A stretch of 64,000 bases of DNA, from NCBI RefSeq assembly GCF_900107115.1, contig NZ_FNOS01000004.1, positions 124,001-188,000 of the forward strand, in the 5' to 3' direction. The DNA is from Salimicrobium album. Lineage in GTDB: Bacteria > Bacillota > Bacilli > Bacillales > Halobacillaceae. Position 1 is the first letter of the stretch; every line of letters starts with the position of its first letter. The notes under the pieces were generated by a model, which did not search any database, was not told where the DNA came from, and worked only from the letters and a program-made list of their open reading frames with translations. This document shows, one piece after another, positions 34,919 through 44,452 of this stretch. Made by a program: the position numbers and the translations under genes.

Positions 34919-35262
34919 TGGCGACGTGGGAAGAATTTTCGGCCATCACGCGCCATCTCGAAGGAGTGGTTCAGAGAAAGACGTTGAACCGCTCCGAACA
35001 GGTGGGTGAAATCGAAGCGCTGATCGACAAGCGCGGGAATATGATGCAGACACTACCGGAGCCCGGGGAGACGGAGAAACATATCGTAAGAGACGTCCTC
35101 GAACGGGACAAAACGATCAACCGGCGTCTGGAAATGATTTTCGCCGGCGTGAAAGAGGATATGCGGAACAATAAGAAACAGAAGTCGACGAAAAATCAGT
35201 ATACGAACCCGTATCAGAACGTAGCCGGTTCGGACGGCATGTTTCTCGACTCGAGGAAATAG
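34918..35262 (+). CDS. fliT: FliT-like flagellar protein
   Basis: The GTG start overlaps the fliS stop by one base. The 114-aa protein is helical and charged, with a C-terminal tail rich in Lys/Asn/Gln (KKQKSTKNQYTNPYQN). Sequence identity to FliT is not obvious to me; the call rests on size, predicted helicity and the fliD-fliS-X order. FliT is the FliD chaperone. Confidence 0.65.
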   Translation: MATWEEFSAITRHLEGVVQRKTLNRSEQVGEIEALIDKRGNMMQTLPEPGETEKHIVRDVLERDKTINRRLEMIFAGVKEDMRNNKKQKSTKNQYTNPYQNVAGSDGMFLDSRK

Positions 35263-35275
35263 AGCGGAGATGAAG

Positions 35276-35317
35276 AACAACACTCAGAACCCTGCGGGCG
35301 CGATGTGTTGTTTTTTT
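35276..35317 (+). terminator. Intrinsic terminator of the fliD operon
   Basis: AACAACAC pairs perfectly with GTGTTGTT, followed by a T run. The loop is about 21 nt and GC-rich. Confidence 0.8.
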
Positions 35318-35406
35318 GTGTATAGATCTGCTGAAACCTCCCCCCGCGGCAAGCATCCATCGATAAGCGATTCGTGAGAAACAATAACTTGATTAAGAAG
35401 GAGGCC

Positions 35407-35430
35407 TCCTCCTGATTGGGGGATTTTTTT
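35407..35430 (+). terminator. Second terminator-like hairpin before cysQ
   Basis: TCCTCC-TGATT-GGGGGA plus seven T residues. It overlaps the palindrome AGGAGGCCTCCT (35399-35410), which could form an alternative structure. Which transcript it ends is unclear. Confidence 0.5.
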
Positions 35431-35493
35431 ACGTTAGAGACATAACGTTTAAGGGTACAAGATACCGTAGCATACAGAATGGAGGTTTCGGTT

Positions 35494-36276
35494 ATGAAGG
35501 AAGTAATTCAGGCTGCCTTACGGGCAGGCCAGGAAATTATGAACGTATATGAAACGGATTTTGACGTAGAGGAGAAACAGGATCACTCCCCGATTACGAA
35601 AGCGGACGAGAAAGCACACGACGTCATTGTGAAGCATCTCGAGGAATACGACCCGTCTATTCCTGTCCTCAGTGAGGAAGGAGCGCAGGTATCCTATTCG
35701 AAGCGTCAGGACTGGGACGAATACTGGCTCGTCGATCCGCTCGACGGCACGAAAGAGTTCGTGAAGCGTAACGGGGAGTTCACTGTGAATATTGCCCTCA
35801 TCCGTGAAGGGAAACCGGTGTACGGGGTCATCTATGCTCCGGCATTGCAGGATCTGTACGTCGCCGACGCCGAAAAAGGCGCCTATAAATTCACGTCGGT
35901 CCTCGATAACTATAAAGACGGTCTCGATGCACTCCGTCTGCCTGCGATAGAAGCGAACAACGACGCGGCTACCGTGATTGTAAGCCGCTCCCATCAGTCG
36001 GAAGAGGAAGAGAACTTCATCAACCGCATAAGTGAGAACTACAGTTCCGTAAATACCCTCACTTCCGGAAGTTCGCTGAAACTGTGCCTCGTCGCAGAAG
36101 GCGTGGCCGACTTCTACCCGCGCTTTAAACCGACGATGGAATGGGACACGGCCGCCGGCCAGGCCGTAGTGGAAATCGCCGGAGGTACGGTGCACGTCGC
36201 GAACACGGATAAGAATCTTACGTATAATAAGGAAGAGCTGGAAAACCCTTCCTTTATCGCTTCCCGAAACCGATAA
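35494..36276 (+). CDS. cysQ: CysQ-like 3'(2'),5'-bisphosphate nucleotidase
   Basis: The ATG at 35494 follows GGAGG by 10 bp and gives 260 aa. Inositol-monophosphatase-fold metal sites are E61-E62 (LSEEGA) and D81-P-L-D84-G-T (VDPLDGTKEF), with the late WDTAAGQAVVEIAGG motif. In CysQ these hydrolyse 3'-phosphoadenosine-5'-phosphate made in sulfate assimilation; PAP phosphatases are Li+/Na+-sensitive in other organisms. An inositol-phosphatase activity cannot be excluded. Confidence 0.85.
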   Translation: MKEVIQAALRAGQEIMNVYETDFDVEEKQDHSPITKADEKAHDVIVKHLEEYDPSIPVLSEEGAQVSYSKRQDWDEYWLVDPLDGTKEFVKRNGEFTVNIALIREGKPVYGVIYAPALQDLYVADAEKGAYKFTSVLDNYKDGLDALRLPAIEANNDAATVIVSRSHQSEEEENFINRISENYSSVNTLTSGSSLKLCLVAEGVADFYPRFKPTMEWDTAAGQAVVEIAGGTVHVANTDKNLTYNKEELENPSFIASRNR

Positions 36277-36358
36277 ATATTATTTAAGTGAAAACCGGGA
36301 ACCTCAAAATAAGAGGAGTTCTCCAACCTTTTTATCATTTTTCAGATAATTCACGCTA

Positions 36359-36394
36359 GTTTATGCAGGAATCGCCAGGGGTATGGTAGAATGT
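36359..36394 (+). promoter_or_regulatory. Overlapping SigB- and SigH-type promoters of hpf
   Basis: SigB type: GTTTAT (36359-36364), 14 bp, GGGTAT (36379-36384). SigH type: GCAGGAATC (36365-36373), 12 bp, GTAGAATGT (36386-36394). Both fit their consensus with one or two deviations. The B. subtilis hpf homologue yvyD is known to be under both SigB and SigH. Confidence 0.75.
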
Positions 36395-36428
36395 AAGGTA
36401 TATAAGGATGAAAGGAGGACACTTCTAT

Positions 36429-36980
36429 ATGTTCCAATTTAATATTCGTGGAGAAAACCTAGAAGTGACAGATGCTATTAGAGATTATGTGGAGAAAAAG
36501 GTGACGAAACTTGAGCGTTACTTTGACACTCCCCCATCTTCTGAGGTCCACGTAAACTTAAGTGTCTACAACAAAGAGCAGACGATTGAGGTGACAGTTC
36601 CGATGAAAAACCTTCTGCTTCGGGCGGAAGAGCATAACGCGGATCTATACGCTGCGGTCGATCTCGTTGTAGATAAATTAGAACGTCAAATCCGTAAACA
36701 TAAAACGAAAGTGAACCGCAAGGCTCGCCAGGAAGGTGCTCCTAAACACGTATTTGCCGAAATGGAAAGAGACGCCCAGAATCGTCTGGAGGAGGACGAT
36801 GAGGAAGTGAAGATCGTCCGTACGAAACGGTTCGATCTGAAGCCGATGGTTTCCGAGGAAGCTGCCCTTCAGATGGATATGCTTGGACACAGTTTCTACG
36901 TATTTACGAATGCGGAAACGGATGAAACGAACATCGTATATAAACGTCGTGACGGCCGCTACGGTCTGATCGAGACCTGA
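36429..36980 (+). CDS. hpf: Long-form ribosome hibernation promoting factor
   Basis: The ATG at 36429 follows AAAGGAGG and gives 183 aa, the long HPF form. The N-terminal S30AE domain (about 1-105, FNIRGENLEVTDAIRDYVEK) binds the 30S subunit. The C-terminal dimerisation domain (about 128-183, VRTKRFDLKPMVSEEAALQM, HSFYVFTNAET) joins two ribosomes into 100S dimers. It has stress and stationary-phase promoters and its own terminator. Confidence 0.95.
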   Translation: MFQFNIRGENLEVTDAIRDYVEKKVTKLERYFDTPPSSEVHVNLSVYNKEQTIEVTVPMKNLLLRAEEHNADLYAAVDLVVDKLERQIRKHKTKVNRKARQEGAPKHVFAEMERDAQNRLEEDDEEVKIVRTKRFDLKPMVSEEAALQMDMLGHSFYVFTNAETDETNIVYKRRDGRYGLIET

Positions 36981-37044
36981 TATCCCCCCTTGTAGTGATA
37001 CGGGGAAATGAAGAACGGAGCACCGGATAACGGTATTTAAAATA

Positions 37045-37087
37045 GCGGGCTGCATGGGAGGACAATCCCTGTGCAGTCCGCTTTTCT
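37045..37087 (+). terminator. Intrinsic terminator after hpf
   Basis: GCGGGCTGCA...GGGA pairs with TCCC...TGCAGTCCGC, followed by TTTTCT. Confidence 0.88.
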
Positions 37088-37207
37088 CATGACGATTGTA
37101 ACGTACGGCGAATTTTTACTCACTTTTTACATAAAAATTGAAAAGTTCACAGGTGCAAAATCGGTTTTCTCCCTCATATAAGCGCCCTGAATGCCTTTCT
37201 TCCATCT

Positions 37208-37237
37208 TTGTCATCCGTAAGCCGGATGTGCTATAAA
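37208..37237 (+). promoter_or_regulatory. Putative SigA promoter of the 47-aa gene
   Basis: TTGTCA and TATAAA are separated by 18 bp, 27 bp before the start codon. Confidence 0.5.
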
Positions 37238-37263
37238 AAGGTAAAGAAAAGGAGCGATGTGGC

Positions 37264-37407
37264 ATGTGCGGGAAATGCGAACGTCTGGAAGTGAGAGTCC
37301 GGCAGCAGGAGGAGACGGTGGCTCAGCTTATTGAAATGATAGCCTCTGTAAACGGAAAAATGCAGTCATTGAACGAGAAGGAAAAAGGAGTCCCCGGGAG
37401 GCGGTGA
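37264..37407 (+). CDS. Small Cys-pair protein (47 aa)
   Basis: AAAGGAGCG lies 6-7 bp before the ATG. The product begins MCGKCERLEVRVRQQEETVA and has one CxxC pair (C2, C5), then an amphipathic helix and a basic end. One CxxC could bind metal only as a dimer or with a partner. It has a promoter-like sequence and lies between hpf and secA. Family not recognised. Confidence 0.6.
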   Translation: MCGKCERLEVRVRQQEETVAQLIEMIASVNGKMQSLNEKEKGVPGRR

Positions 37408-37491
37408 TTAGTTGTCACTCCTGTTCGGCTAGTGTTATCATATAGAATGGATACAGTTACGATATTGCTATGATACAGAGGAGCGTTCAAC

Positions 37492-40005
37492 ATGCTTGGA
37501 TCATTGAAAAAAATATTTGGAGACGGGAACCAGCGTGAAATCAAACGTCTGCAGAAAATTGTCGATAAGATTGAAGCCCTGGAACCGGAAATAGAAAAGC
37601 TTACAGATGAAGAACTGCGTCAGAAAACAGATGAATTCAAAAAACGCTACGAAGACGGGGAAACGCTTGATGATCTGCTTAATGAAGCCTACGCCGTCGT
37701 CCGTGAAGGGGCGAAGCGCGTATTAGGTATGCGTCCGTTCCCGGTACAGATCATGGGGGCGATTTCCATGCACGAGGGGAATATTGCCGAGATGAAGACC
37801 GGGGAAGGGAAAACACTCGCGTCCACTATGCCTGCCTATTTAAATGCCCTGTCCGGCGAGGGCGTCCACATCGTCACTGTGAACGATTATCTGGCGAGCC
37901 GTGACTCGGAGGATATGGGAGAGCTTTACAACTTCCTTGGACTGACTACGGGGCTAAACGCGAACGGTCTGTCGAAAGAGGAGAAGCGCGAAGCCTACAA
38001 TGCGGATATTACGTACGGAACGAACAACGAGTACGGGTTCGACTACCTGCGCGATAATATGGTGCTGTACAAGGAACAGATGGTACAGCGTCCGCTTCCG
38101 TTCGCGATCATTGACGAAGTCGACTCGATCCTTATCGATGAAGCACGTACGCCTCTTATCATTTCGGGGACGGCGAAGAAGTCGGCGGATATGTACAACG
38201 CAGCCAATGCGTTTGTACGTCTGCTGAAAATCGATGAAGACTTCACGTACGATGAAAAGACGAAAAACGTTCAGCTGACCGAAGACGGAATCGATAAAGC
38301 GGAGCGCTATTTCAAAATCGAGAACCTGTTCGATCTTGGTAACGTGGCGCTCATCCACCACATTAACCAGGGTCTGAAAGCCCAGGAGACGATGCACCGC
38401 GATGCGGACTACGTCGTACAGGACGGGGAAGTCGTTATCGTCGACCAGTTTACGGGCCGCCTTATGCAGGGCCGCCGCTACAGTGACGGTCTGCACCAGG
38501 CAATCGAAGCGAAGGAAGGACTGCCGATTCAGAATGAAAGTATGACGCTTGCGTCCATCACGTTCCAGAACTTCTTCCGTATGTACGATAAGATTGCCGG
38601 TATGACCGGTACGGCGAAGACGGAAGCCGAAGAGTTTCTGAGCATCTACAATATGCACGTCGTCCAGATTCCTACGAATAAACCGATTATCAGGGAGGAC
38701 CATGCCGATCTTGTATATAAAACGACCGACGGGAAGTTCCGTGCCGTCGTTGAAGAAATCAAGGAACGGTACGAAAAAGGGCAGCCTGTTCTTGTCGGTA
38801 CCGTGGCGGTCGAGACGAGTGAAATCATTTCCCGTTACTTGAAGAAAGCGGGCGTGCCGCACAACGTGCTGAACGCGAAGAACCACTTCCGGGAAGCGGA
38901 AATCATCGAAAATGCCGGCCAGAAAGGTGCTATCACGATTGCGACCAACATGGCCGGCCGTGGTACGGACATCAAACTCGGCGAAGGCGTCGTCGATCTC
39001 GGCGGTCTTGCGGTTATTGGTACCGAACGTCACGAATCGCGACGGATCGATAACCAGCTCCGTGGCCGTTCCGGTCGTCAGGGAGACCCCGGTATGTCAC
39101 GGTTTTACCTTTCGACCGACGATGAACTGATGCGCCGGTTCGCCTCCGATAACGTCCGCAGCATGATGGAGCGTCTCGGCATGGATGATTCTCAGCCGAT
39201 CGAGAGTAAAATGATCTCCCGCGCCGTGGAATCTGCCCAGCGTCGCGTGGAAGGTAACAACTTCGATGCGCGTAAGACGATCCTTTCTTTCGACGACGTC
39301 CTCCGTCAGCAACGGGAAGTTATTTATAAGCAGCGTTTTGAAGTGCTTACTGCCGAGAACCTGCGGGAAATCGTGGAGCAGATGATCGAGCGTACGGTCG
39401 CACGTACCGTGCAGTCCCATACGGCTGATGAAGTCGACGAAAACTGGGAAATCGACGCCATCGCCAACTATTTGCGGTCGAATCTGCTGATGGAAGGTGA
39501 CATCACGGAAGACGATCTCAAAGGGAAAGAACCGGAAGAGATGGAAGAACTTATCATGAAGAAAATTCTCGAGCGTTACGATGAGAAAGAAACGGAGCTC
39601 ACCGAAGAACAGATGCGTGAGTTCGAGAGAGTGATTCTGCTTCGTACCGTCGATCAGAAATGGATGGACCACATCGACCAGATGGACCAGCTTCGTCAGG
39701 GAATCCACCTGCGTGCCTACGGACAGAATGACCCTCTCCAGGAATATCAGATGGAAGGGTTCCGCATGTTCGAGGAAATGGTGCAGGCGATCGATGAAGA
39801 GTCGAGCCGCTACGTCATGAAAGCGGAGATCCGCAACAACCTGCAGCGTCAGGAAGTTGCCGAAGGAGCCACCGCCGTTTCCGGAGGCGGAGAATCCAAA
39901 GAGAAGAAAAAAGCGAAACCGTACGTGAAGCAGGATACGGTCGGACGTAACGACCCGTGTCCGTGCGGAAGCGGCAAGAAATATAAAAACTGCCACGGCA
40001 GCTGA
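37492..40005 (+). CDS. secA: Preprotein translocase ATPase SecA
   Basis: This 837-aa motor has Walker A MKTGEGKT (about 101-108), the [19 protein letters not shown] box, the conserved [11 protein letters not shown] and GRAGRQGD-like segment ([12 protein letters not shown]), and the C-terminal zinc motif [14 protein letters not shown] that binds SecB or ribosomes in other bacteria. It drives Sec-dependent export. GAGGAGCG precedes the ATG. prfB follows 51 bp later. Confidence 0.97.
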   Translation: MLGSLKKIFGDGNQREIKRLQKIVDKIEALEPEIEKLTDEELRQKTDEFKKRYEDGETLDDLLNEAYAVVREGAKRVLGMRPFPVQIMGAISMHEGNIAEMKTGEGKTLASTMPAYLNALSGEGVHIVTVNDYLASRDSEDMGELYNFLGLTTGLNANGLSKEEKREAYNADITYGTNNEYGFDYLRDNMVLYKEQMVQRPLPFAIIDEVDSILIDEARTPLIISGTAKKSADMYNAANAFVRLLKIDEDFTYDEKTKNVQLTEDGIDKAERYFKIENLFDLGNVALIHHINQGLKAQETMHRDADYVVQDGEVVIVDQFTGRLMQGRRYSDGLHQAIEAKEGLPIQNESMTLASITFQNFFRMYDKIAGMTGTAKTEAEEFLSIYNMHVVQIPTNKPIIREDHADLVYKTTDGKFRAVVEEIKERYEKGQPVLVGTVAVETSEIISRYLKKAGVPHNVLNAKNHFREAEIIENAGQKGAITIATNMAGRGTDIKLGEGVVDLGGLAVIGTERHESRRIDNQLRGRSGRQGDPGMSRFYLSTDDELMRRFASDNVRSMMERLGMDDSQPIESKMISRAVESAQRRVEGNNFDARKTILSFDDVLRQQREVIYKQRFEVLTAENLREIVEQMIERTVARTVQSHTADEVDENWEIDAIANYLRSNLLMEGDITEDDLKGKEPEEMEELIMKKILERYDEKETELTEEQMREFERVILLRTVDQKWMDHIDQMDQLRQGIHLRAYGQNDPLQEYQMEGFRMFEEMVQAIDEESSRYVMKAEIRNNLQRQEVAEGATAVSGGGESKEKKKAKPYVKQDTVGRNDPCPCGSGKKYKNCHGS

Positions 40006-40056
40006 TTCATCCCCTGATTTTGGGGAGGTACACATTATTTAGGAGTGATCAGAAAA

Positions 40057-41161
40057 ATGGAAATGTCAGAAATTAAGCACAAGCTGGACGAAGCGAGCCG
40101 GCAACTACAGAACTTCAGGGGGTCTCTTTGACGTCGATCAGCGAAAGACCCGAATCGCCGAACTTGAAGAGCAGATGACCGAGCCCGACTTCTGGAACGA
40201 CCAGGAGACGGCTCAGGAAGTCATCCAGGAAGTGAATGGACTGAAAGGCCTCGTGCACACACTGGAGGATTACGAAGAAACCCTCGGAAACCTGGAAGTC
40301 TCCTATGAACTGGTGAAAGAGGAAGAGGATGAGGAACTGCGTGCGGATCTTGAGACGGAGACCGAGCAGCTTCATAAAGACCTTGATCAATTCGAGCTCG
40401 ACATCCTTCTGAGCGAACCTTACGACAAGAACAATGCGATTCTCGAGCTGCATCCCGGTGCGGGCGGTACGGAATCACAGGACTGGACGAGCATGCTTCT
40501 TCGTATGTATAAGCGCTGGGCCGAATCCCGCGGGTTCAAGGTGGAAACCCTCGATTACCTTCCCGGGGACGAAGCCGGTGTGAAGAGCGTCACGCTCATG
40601 ATCAAAGGGCACAACGCCTACGGTTATCTGAAAGCGGAAAAAGGGGTGCACCGTCTCGTACGTATTTCACCTTTCGATTCTTCCGGACGCCGCCACACGT
40701 CATTCGCTTCCTGCGAAGTGATGCCGGAGTTCAACGATGAAGTGGAGATCGACGTGAAGAACGAAGATCTGAAAATCGATACGTACCGGGCAAGCGGCGC
40801 CGGCGGTCAGCACGTCAATACGACGGACTCGGCCGTCCGTATCACCCACCTGCCGACGAACACGATTGTGACGTGCCAGAATGAGCGGTCCCAGATCAAG
40901 AACCGGGAGCAGGCCATGAAAATGCTGAAGTCGAAGCTGTACCAGCTGGAAATTGAACGGCAGCAGCAGGAGATGGACGAAATCCGCGGAGAACAGAAAG
41001 AAATCGGATGGGGAAGCCAGATCCGCTCCTACGTCTTCCATCCATACAATATGGTGAAAGACCACCGGACGAATACCGAAAGCGGGAATACCCAGGGCGT
41101 CATGGACGGACAGCTGAACATGTTCATCAATGCCTACCTGCGTTCCCGGATGGACGGGTGA
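40057..41161 (+). CDS. prfB: Peptide chain release factor 2 (programmed +1 frameshift)
   Basis: Codons 1-24 are read from the ATG at 40057 (AGGAGTG upstream) to CTT, then the in-frame TGA at 40129-40131 is bypassed by a +1 shift and translation continues to 41161, giving 367 aa. The GGQ peptidyl-tRNA hydrolysis motif is residues 249-251 ([15 protein letters not shown]) and the stop-codon-reading [15 protein letters not shown] is present. RF2 ends translation at UGA and UAA and controls its own synthesis through the shift. A plain start at the downstream ATG 40175 would lose the conserved N terminus. Confidence 0.95.
40117..40132 (+). promoter_or_regulatory. RF2 programmed frameshift site
   Basis: AGGGGG TCT CTT TGA C: an internal Shine-Dalgarno-like AGGGGG three bases before the slippery CTT, then TGA followed by C, the weak context found in most bacterial prfB genes. 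Confidence 0.95.
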
Positions 41162-41173
41162 CACCATCCTTAT

Positions 41174-41213
41174 AAAAGACACGGTGAACACTTTCGCTGT
41201 GTCTTTTCTTTTG
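41174..41213 (+). terminator. Intrinsic terminator of secA-prfB
   Basis: AAAAGACAC pairs perfectly with GTGTCTTTT, then CTTTTG. Confidence 0.85.
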
Positions 41214-41333
41214 TTCCCGGGACCTGCCTTCCGGTATGGATCCCTTTAACGTAGCAGTACGTTATCTTGCTGTCATTTACAGAAAAATGCGGTACTGGTA
41301 TACTCCTTAACGGTTAAAGATTGGAGGGGTTCC

Positions 41334-42206
41334 GTGGTTACACTGGATAAATATCGGAGAGAACCGATGCCGCGCCGGATGCGGCTGGCGATAGAATTCT
41401 CCTACGTCATTATCGGTTCTTTATTCATAGCACTTGCATTCAACCTGTTCCTGCTTCCGAACAATATCGCCTCCGGCGGTGTGGCGGGTATCAGTACGAT
41501 TACGAAAGATGTGTTCGGCTGGGAACCCGGAATTGTGCAGTGGGTGTTGAACATCCTGTTTTTCTCGATGGGACTGTTCATCCTCGGGAAAAATTTCGGA
41601 ATCAAATCTCTCGTCGGGACGCTCATTCTACCATTTTTCGTCCTGATTACGAGTGACGTTGTAACACCGACGGAAGACCCGCTGCTCGGGGCCATTTTCG
41701 GCGGAATGGGGATCGGTCTCGGCCTCGGTATCGTCTTCCGCGGGCGGGCGTCGACGGGCGGAGTGGATCTTGGAGCACAGGTGCTCCATAAATTCACGAA
41801 GCTGCCGCTCGGTATTTGTATCGCCATTCTCGACGGAACGATCGTATTCACTTCTGCTATCGTTTTCTCGGTGGAAGAAGGTCTCTATGCTCTCATCTCT
41901 TTATTCATTACGAGCCGTACGATCGATCTCGTCCAGGTCGGTTTCAATACGTCGAAAAACGTCATGATCATTTCAAAAAAAGAAATGGAAGTGAGACGTG
42001 CACTCCTGAATGATATCGACCGCGGGGTAACAGTGCTGAAAGGAGCCGGCGGATATACCGAAGAAGACCGGCCGGTCATCATGTGCGTCGTGCAGCAGAA
42101 CGAGTTCATGAAGCTGACTCGTACCATTAAGGAAATCGATCCGGGAGCCTTCATTGTAACGATGAACGCAACGGAAGTTCTCGGCGAGGGTTTCAAAACT
42201 TCCTGA
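41334..42206 (+). CDS. YitT-family membrane protein (YvjA-like)
   Basis: This 290-aa protein has five hydrophobic helices in its first 170 residues (FSYVIIGSLFIALAFNLFLL, IASGGVAGISTITK, GRASTGGVDLGAQ) followed by a soluble DUF2179 domain (about 200-285, GVTVLKGAGGYTEEDRPVI). The start is GTG with GGAGGGG 4-5 bp upstream. B. subtilis has a YitT-family gene (yvjA) in this neighbourhood. Transport substrate unknown. Confidence 0.85.
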   Translation: MVTLDKYRREPMPRRMRLAIEFSYVIIGSLFIALAFNLFLLPNNIASGGVAGISTITKDVFGWEPGIVQWVLNILFFSMGLFILGKNFGIKSLVGTLILPFFVLITSDVVTPTEDPLLGAIFGGMGIGLGLGIVFRGRASTGGVDLGAQVLHKFTKLPLGICIAILDGTIVFTSAIVFSVEEGLYALISLFITSRTIDLVQVGFNTSKNVMIISKKEMEVRRALLNDIDRGVTVLKGAGGYTEEDRPVIMCVVQQNEFMKLTRTIKEIDPGAFIVTMNATEVLGEGFKTS

Positions 42207-42249
42207 ATAGGTTATAATGACAATATATGAAAATTTAAGGAGGTATTAT

Positions 42250-42621
42250 ATGAAGTGGAAATTGTTGACGGTCCTGTTCGCTGCTATGCTCGTACTTGCA
42301 GCCTGTGGCGGAGGCGGAGATGAAGGATCCTCCGGTGACTCCGGCGATACAAGTACGGAAGAACAGGAAAGTTCCGGTGAAAGCAGCGGCGGTGAAGTGG
42401 ATTCTGCAGCTGCTGAAGAAGCGTTCCAGGCTAACTGCGCGAGCTGCCACGGCGGTGACCTCGGCGGCGGTGTCGGACCTGCTCTTGATAGTGTAGGAGC
42501 TGACATGTCCCAGGATGATATCGTCACTATCATACAGAACGGAAGAGGCGACATGCCGGCTCAGGATGTAGACGAAGAAACTGCTACACAGATTGCAGGC
42601 TGGTTGGCTCAGAAAAAATAA
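42250..42621 (+). CDS. cccB: Cytochrome c551 lipoprotein (CccB-like)
   Basis: The ATG at 42250 follows AAGGAGG and gives 123 aa. The signal peptide ends in a lipobox (VLAAC, lipidated C19). A Gly/Ser/Asp/Glu linker follows, then a class I cytochrome c with C63-A-S-C66-H67 and axial M102 (RGDMPAQD). It should sit on the outer face of the membrane and carry electrons between quinol-oxidising complexes and terminal oxidase. Its own terminator follows. Confidence 0.93.
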   Translation: MKWKLLTVLFAAMLVLAACGGGGDEGSSGDSGDTSTEEQESSGESSGGEVDSAAAEEAFQANCASCHGGDLGGGVGPALDSVGADMSQDDIVTIIQNGRGDMPAQDVDEETATQIAGWLAQKK

Positions 42622-42634
42622 TACTTACCTTTAT

Positions 42635-42669
42635 CTCCCCGGTGTGACTTTTACACCGGGGAGTTTTTT
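42635..42669 (+). terminator. Intrinsic terminator after cccB
   Basis: CTCCCCGGTGT pairs perfectly with ACACCGGGGAG, then six T residues. Confidence 0.95.
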
Positions 42670-42857
42670 ATGGGAAGGATTGGACGACTGTTCATTATTG
42701 ATAACGAATTGTAGTTTTATTGAAATATAAATGTAACAATTTGTTGAACTAAATAATATAAAATGAATGATATACTATGTGCAGACTTTCAGCAGAGAGA
42801 AAAAGAGAAAAAAATACGGGAAAGTCGATTTTAAAGAAAAGTATAGGTGGTTAACTT

Positions 42858-43544
42858 ATGATTGAAATGCAGGGAGTTTACAAGACTTACCCTAACGGTG
42901 TCACTGCATTGAATGGTCTCGACGTGAGGATTCAACAGGGGGAATTCGTTTACGTGGTAGGACCGAGTGGCGCGGGGAAATCGACGTTCACGAAACTGAT
43001 TTTCCGGGAGGAGAAACCTTCGAAAGGGAGTATCCACATCAACGATCTGGATCTGGCAGCGATGAAGGAAAGACGGATCCCTAAGCTGCGGCGGAATATC
43101 GGAGTCGTTTATCAGGACTTCCGTCTGCTGCCGAGACTTACCGTTTACGAAAATGTCGCTTTCGCTCTTGAAGTGATCGAACAGCGGCCGGCGGAGATCA
43201 AGACCCGGGTTATGGACGTTCTCGAACAGGTGCGGCTTAAGAACAAAGCGAGATTCATACCTGACGAGCTCTCAGGGGGAGAGCAGCAGCGTGTATCGAT
43301 CGCAAGAGCCATTGCCAACCGTCCGCGTATTTTGATTGCGGATGAACCGACCGGGAATCTGGATCCCGAGACCTCATGGGAAATTATGCACATCCTCGAA
43401 GAAATAAATCAGACCGGCACGACTATCCTTATGGCTACCCATAACCGTGAAGTGGTAAACCGGGTACGTAAACGTGTCATTGCTATTGAAGACGGAGTTA
43501 TCGTACGGGATGAGCGTCGGGGGGATTACGGCTATGAAGATTAG
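42858..43544 (+). CDS. ftsE: Cell-division ATP-binding protein FtsE
   Basis: This 228-aa ABC ATPase shows Walker [10 protein letters not shown] (35-43), Q-loop [19 protein letters not shown], signature [14 protein letters not shown] and Walker [14 protein letters not shown]. It starts [15 protein letters not shown]. FtsE powers FtsX to activate a peptidoglycan hydrolase; the M23 hydrolase two genes downstream is the likely target. ftsX overlaps its end by 11 bp. Confidence 0.96.
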   Translation: MIEMQGVYKTYPNGVTALNGLDVRIQQGEFVYVVGPSGAGKSTFTKLIFREEKPSKGSIHINDLDLAAMKERRIPKLRRNIGVVYQDFRLLPRLTVYENVAFALEVIEQRPAEIKTRVMDVLEQVRLKNKARFIPDELSGGEQQRVSIARAIANRPRILIADEPTGNLDPETSWEIMHILEEINQTGTTILMATHNREVVNRVRKRVIAIEDGVIVRDERRGDYGYED

Positions 43545-44427
43545 AACGATAGGCCGTCACCTCCGCGAAGGCCGTAAGAGCGTTTTCCGTAACGGGTGGA
43601 TGACGGTATCGGCCATAGGAGCGACCACGACGACGCTGTTGCTGGTCGGAGTGTTCCTCGCTGTAATGCTGAACCTGAACCAGTTCGCAAATTCCATCGA
43701 AAATGATATTGAAGTCCGCGTATTTATCGAACGTACTGCAGATGAAAGCCAGGTCGAACAGCTCGGTGAGGATATCGAAGCGATCAATGAGGTGGCTTCG
43801 GTGGAATACTCCTCCAAAGACGAAGAGCTTGAAGGGCTCGTGGACAGTCTCGGAGATGAGGGGAAAGCGTTCGAACTGTTCGATCAGACGAATCCGCTCA
43901 ATGACGTGTTCGTCATTGATCCCTCCAGCCCTTCCGCCGCAGATTCCATCGCCTCCGATGTCAGGGAGCTGAAGTTCGTGGATGAAGTGGATTACGGAGA
44001 GGAAGTCGTGCAGAGAATTTTTACTTTCAATGAATATGCACGCACCATAGGCCTTGTGCTCATTATAGGTCTCGTTTTTACGGCTATATTCCTTATTTCG
44101 AATACGGTACGTATAACGATAGTGGCAAGAAGAAAAGAAATCGGAATCATGAAGCTCGTCGGGGCGACCAATGCGTTCATACGCTGGCCTTTCTTCATTG
44201 AAGGGATGCTTCTCGGCCTGCTTGGCTCTATCATCCCGATTGCGGCTGTAACCGGAGGTTATTATTACCTTTATTATCATTTGAGAGATTCGATCAATTT
44301 CGATTTCGTCCAGCTTCTGCCTTTTAATCCATTCATATGGCAGCTGTCGGGACTTATTCTGGCAATAGGCGTGTTCATCGGCATTTGGGGAAGTGTGATG
44401 AGCGTGCGTAAATTCTTGAAAGTATAG
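43534..44427 (+). CDS. ftsX: Cell-division membrane protein FtsX
   Basis: The ATG at 43534 gives 297 aa, the B. subtilis size, starting [20 protein letters not shown]. It has four membrane helices (about 21-43, 172-195, 220-243, 268-290). The external loop between helices 1 and 2 (about 45-165) is acidic and is where hydrolases or their regulators bind in this family. ARRKEIGIMKLVGATNAFIR is the conserved cytoplasmic segment. Confidence 0.95.
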   Translation: MKIRTIGRHLREGRKSVFRNGWMTVSAIGATTTTLLLVGVFLAVMLNLNQFANSIENDIEVRVFIERTADESQVEQLGEDIEAINEVASVEYSSKDEELEGLVDSLGDEGKAFELFDQTNPLNDVFVIDPSSPSAADSIASDVRELKFVDEVDYGEEVVQRIFTFNEYARTIGLVLIIGLVFTAIFLISNTVRITIVARRKEIGIMKLVGATNAFIRWPFFIEGMLLGLLGSIIPIAAVTGGYYYLYYHLRDSINFDFVQLLPFNPFIWQLSGLILAIGVFIGIWGSVMSVRKFLKV

Positions 44428-44452
44428 ACAGTCTTAGGGAGGAATACGGGAA

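Noticed and set aside
37954-39033. 359-codon open frame antisense to secA
   Set aside because: Shadow of secA; no independent evidence.
40175-41161. prfB starting at the ATG at 40175
   Set aside because: It would delete the conserved RF2 N terminus; the upstream frameshift signal explains the full gene.
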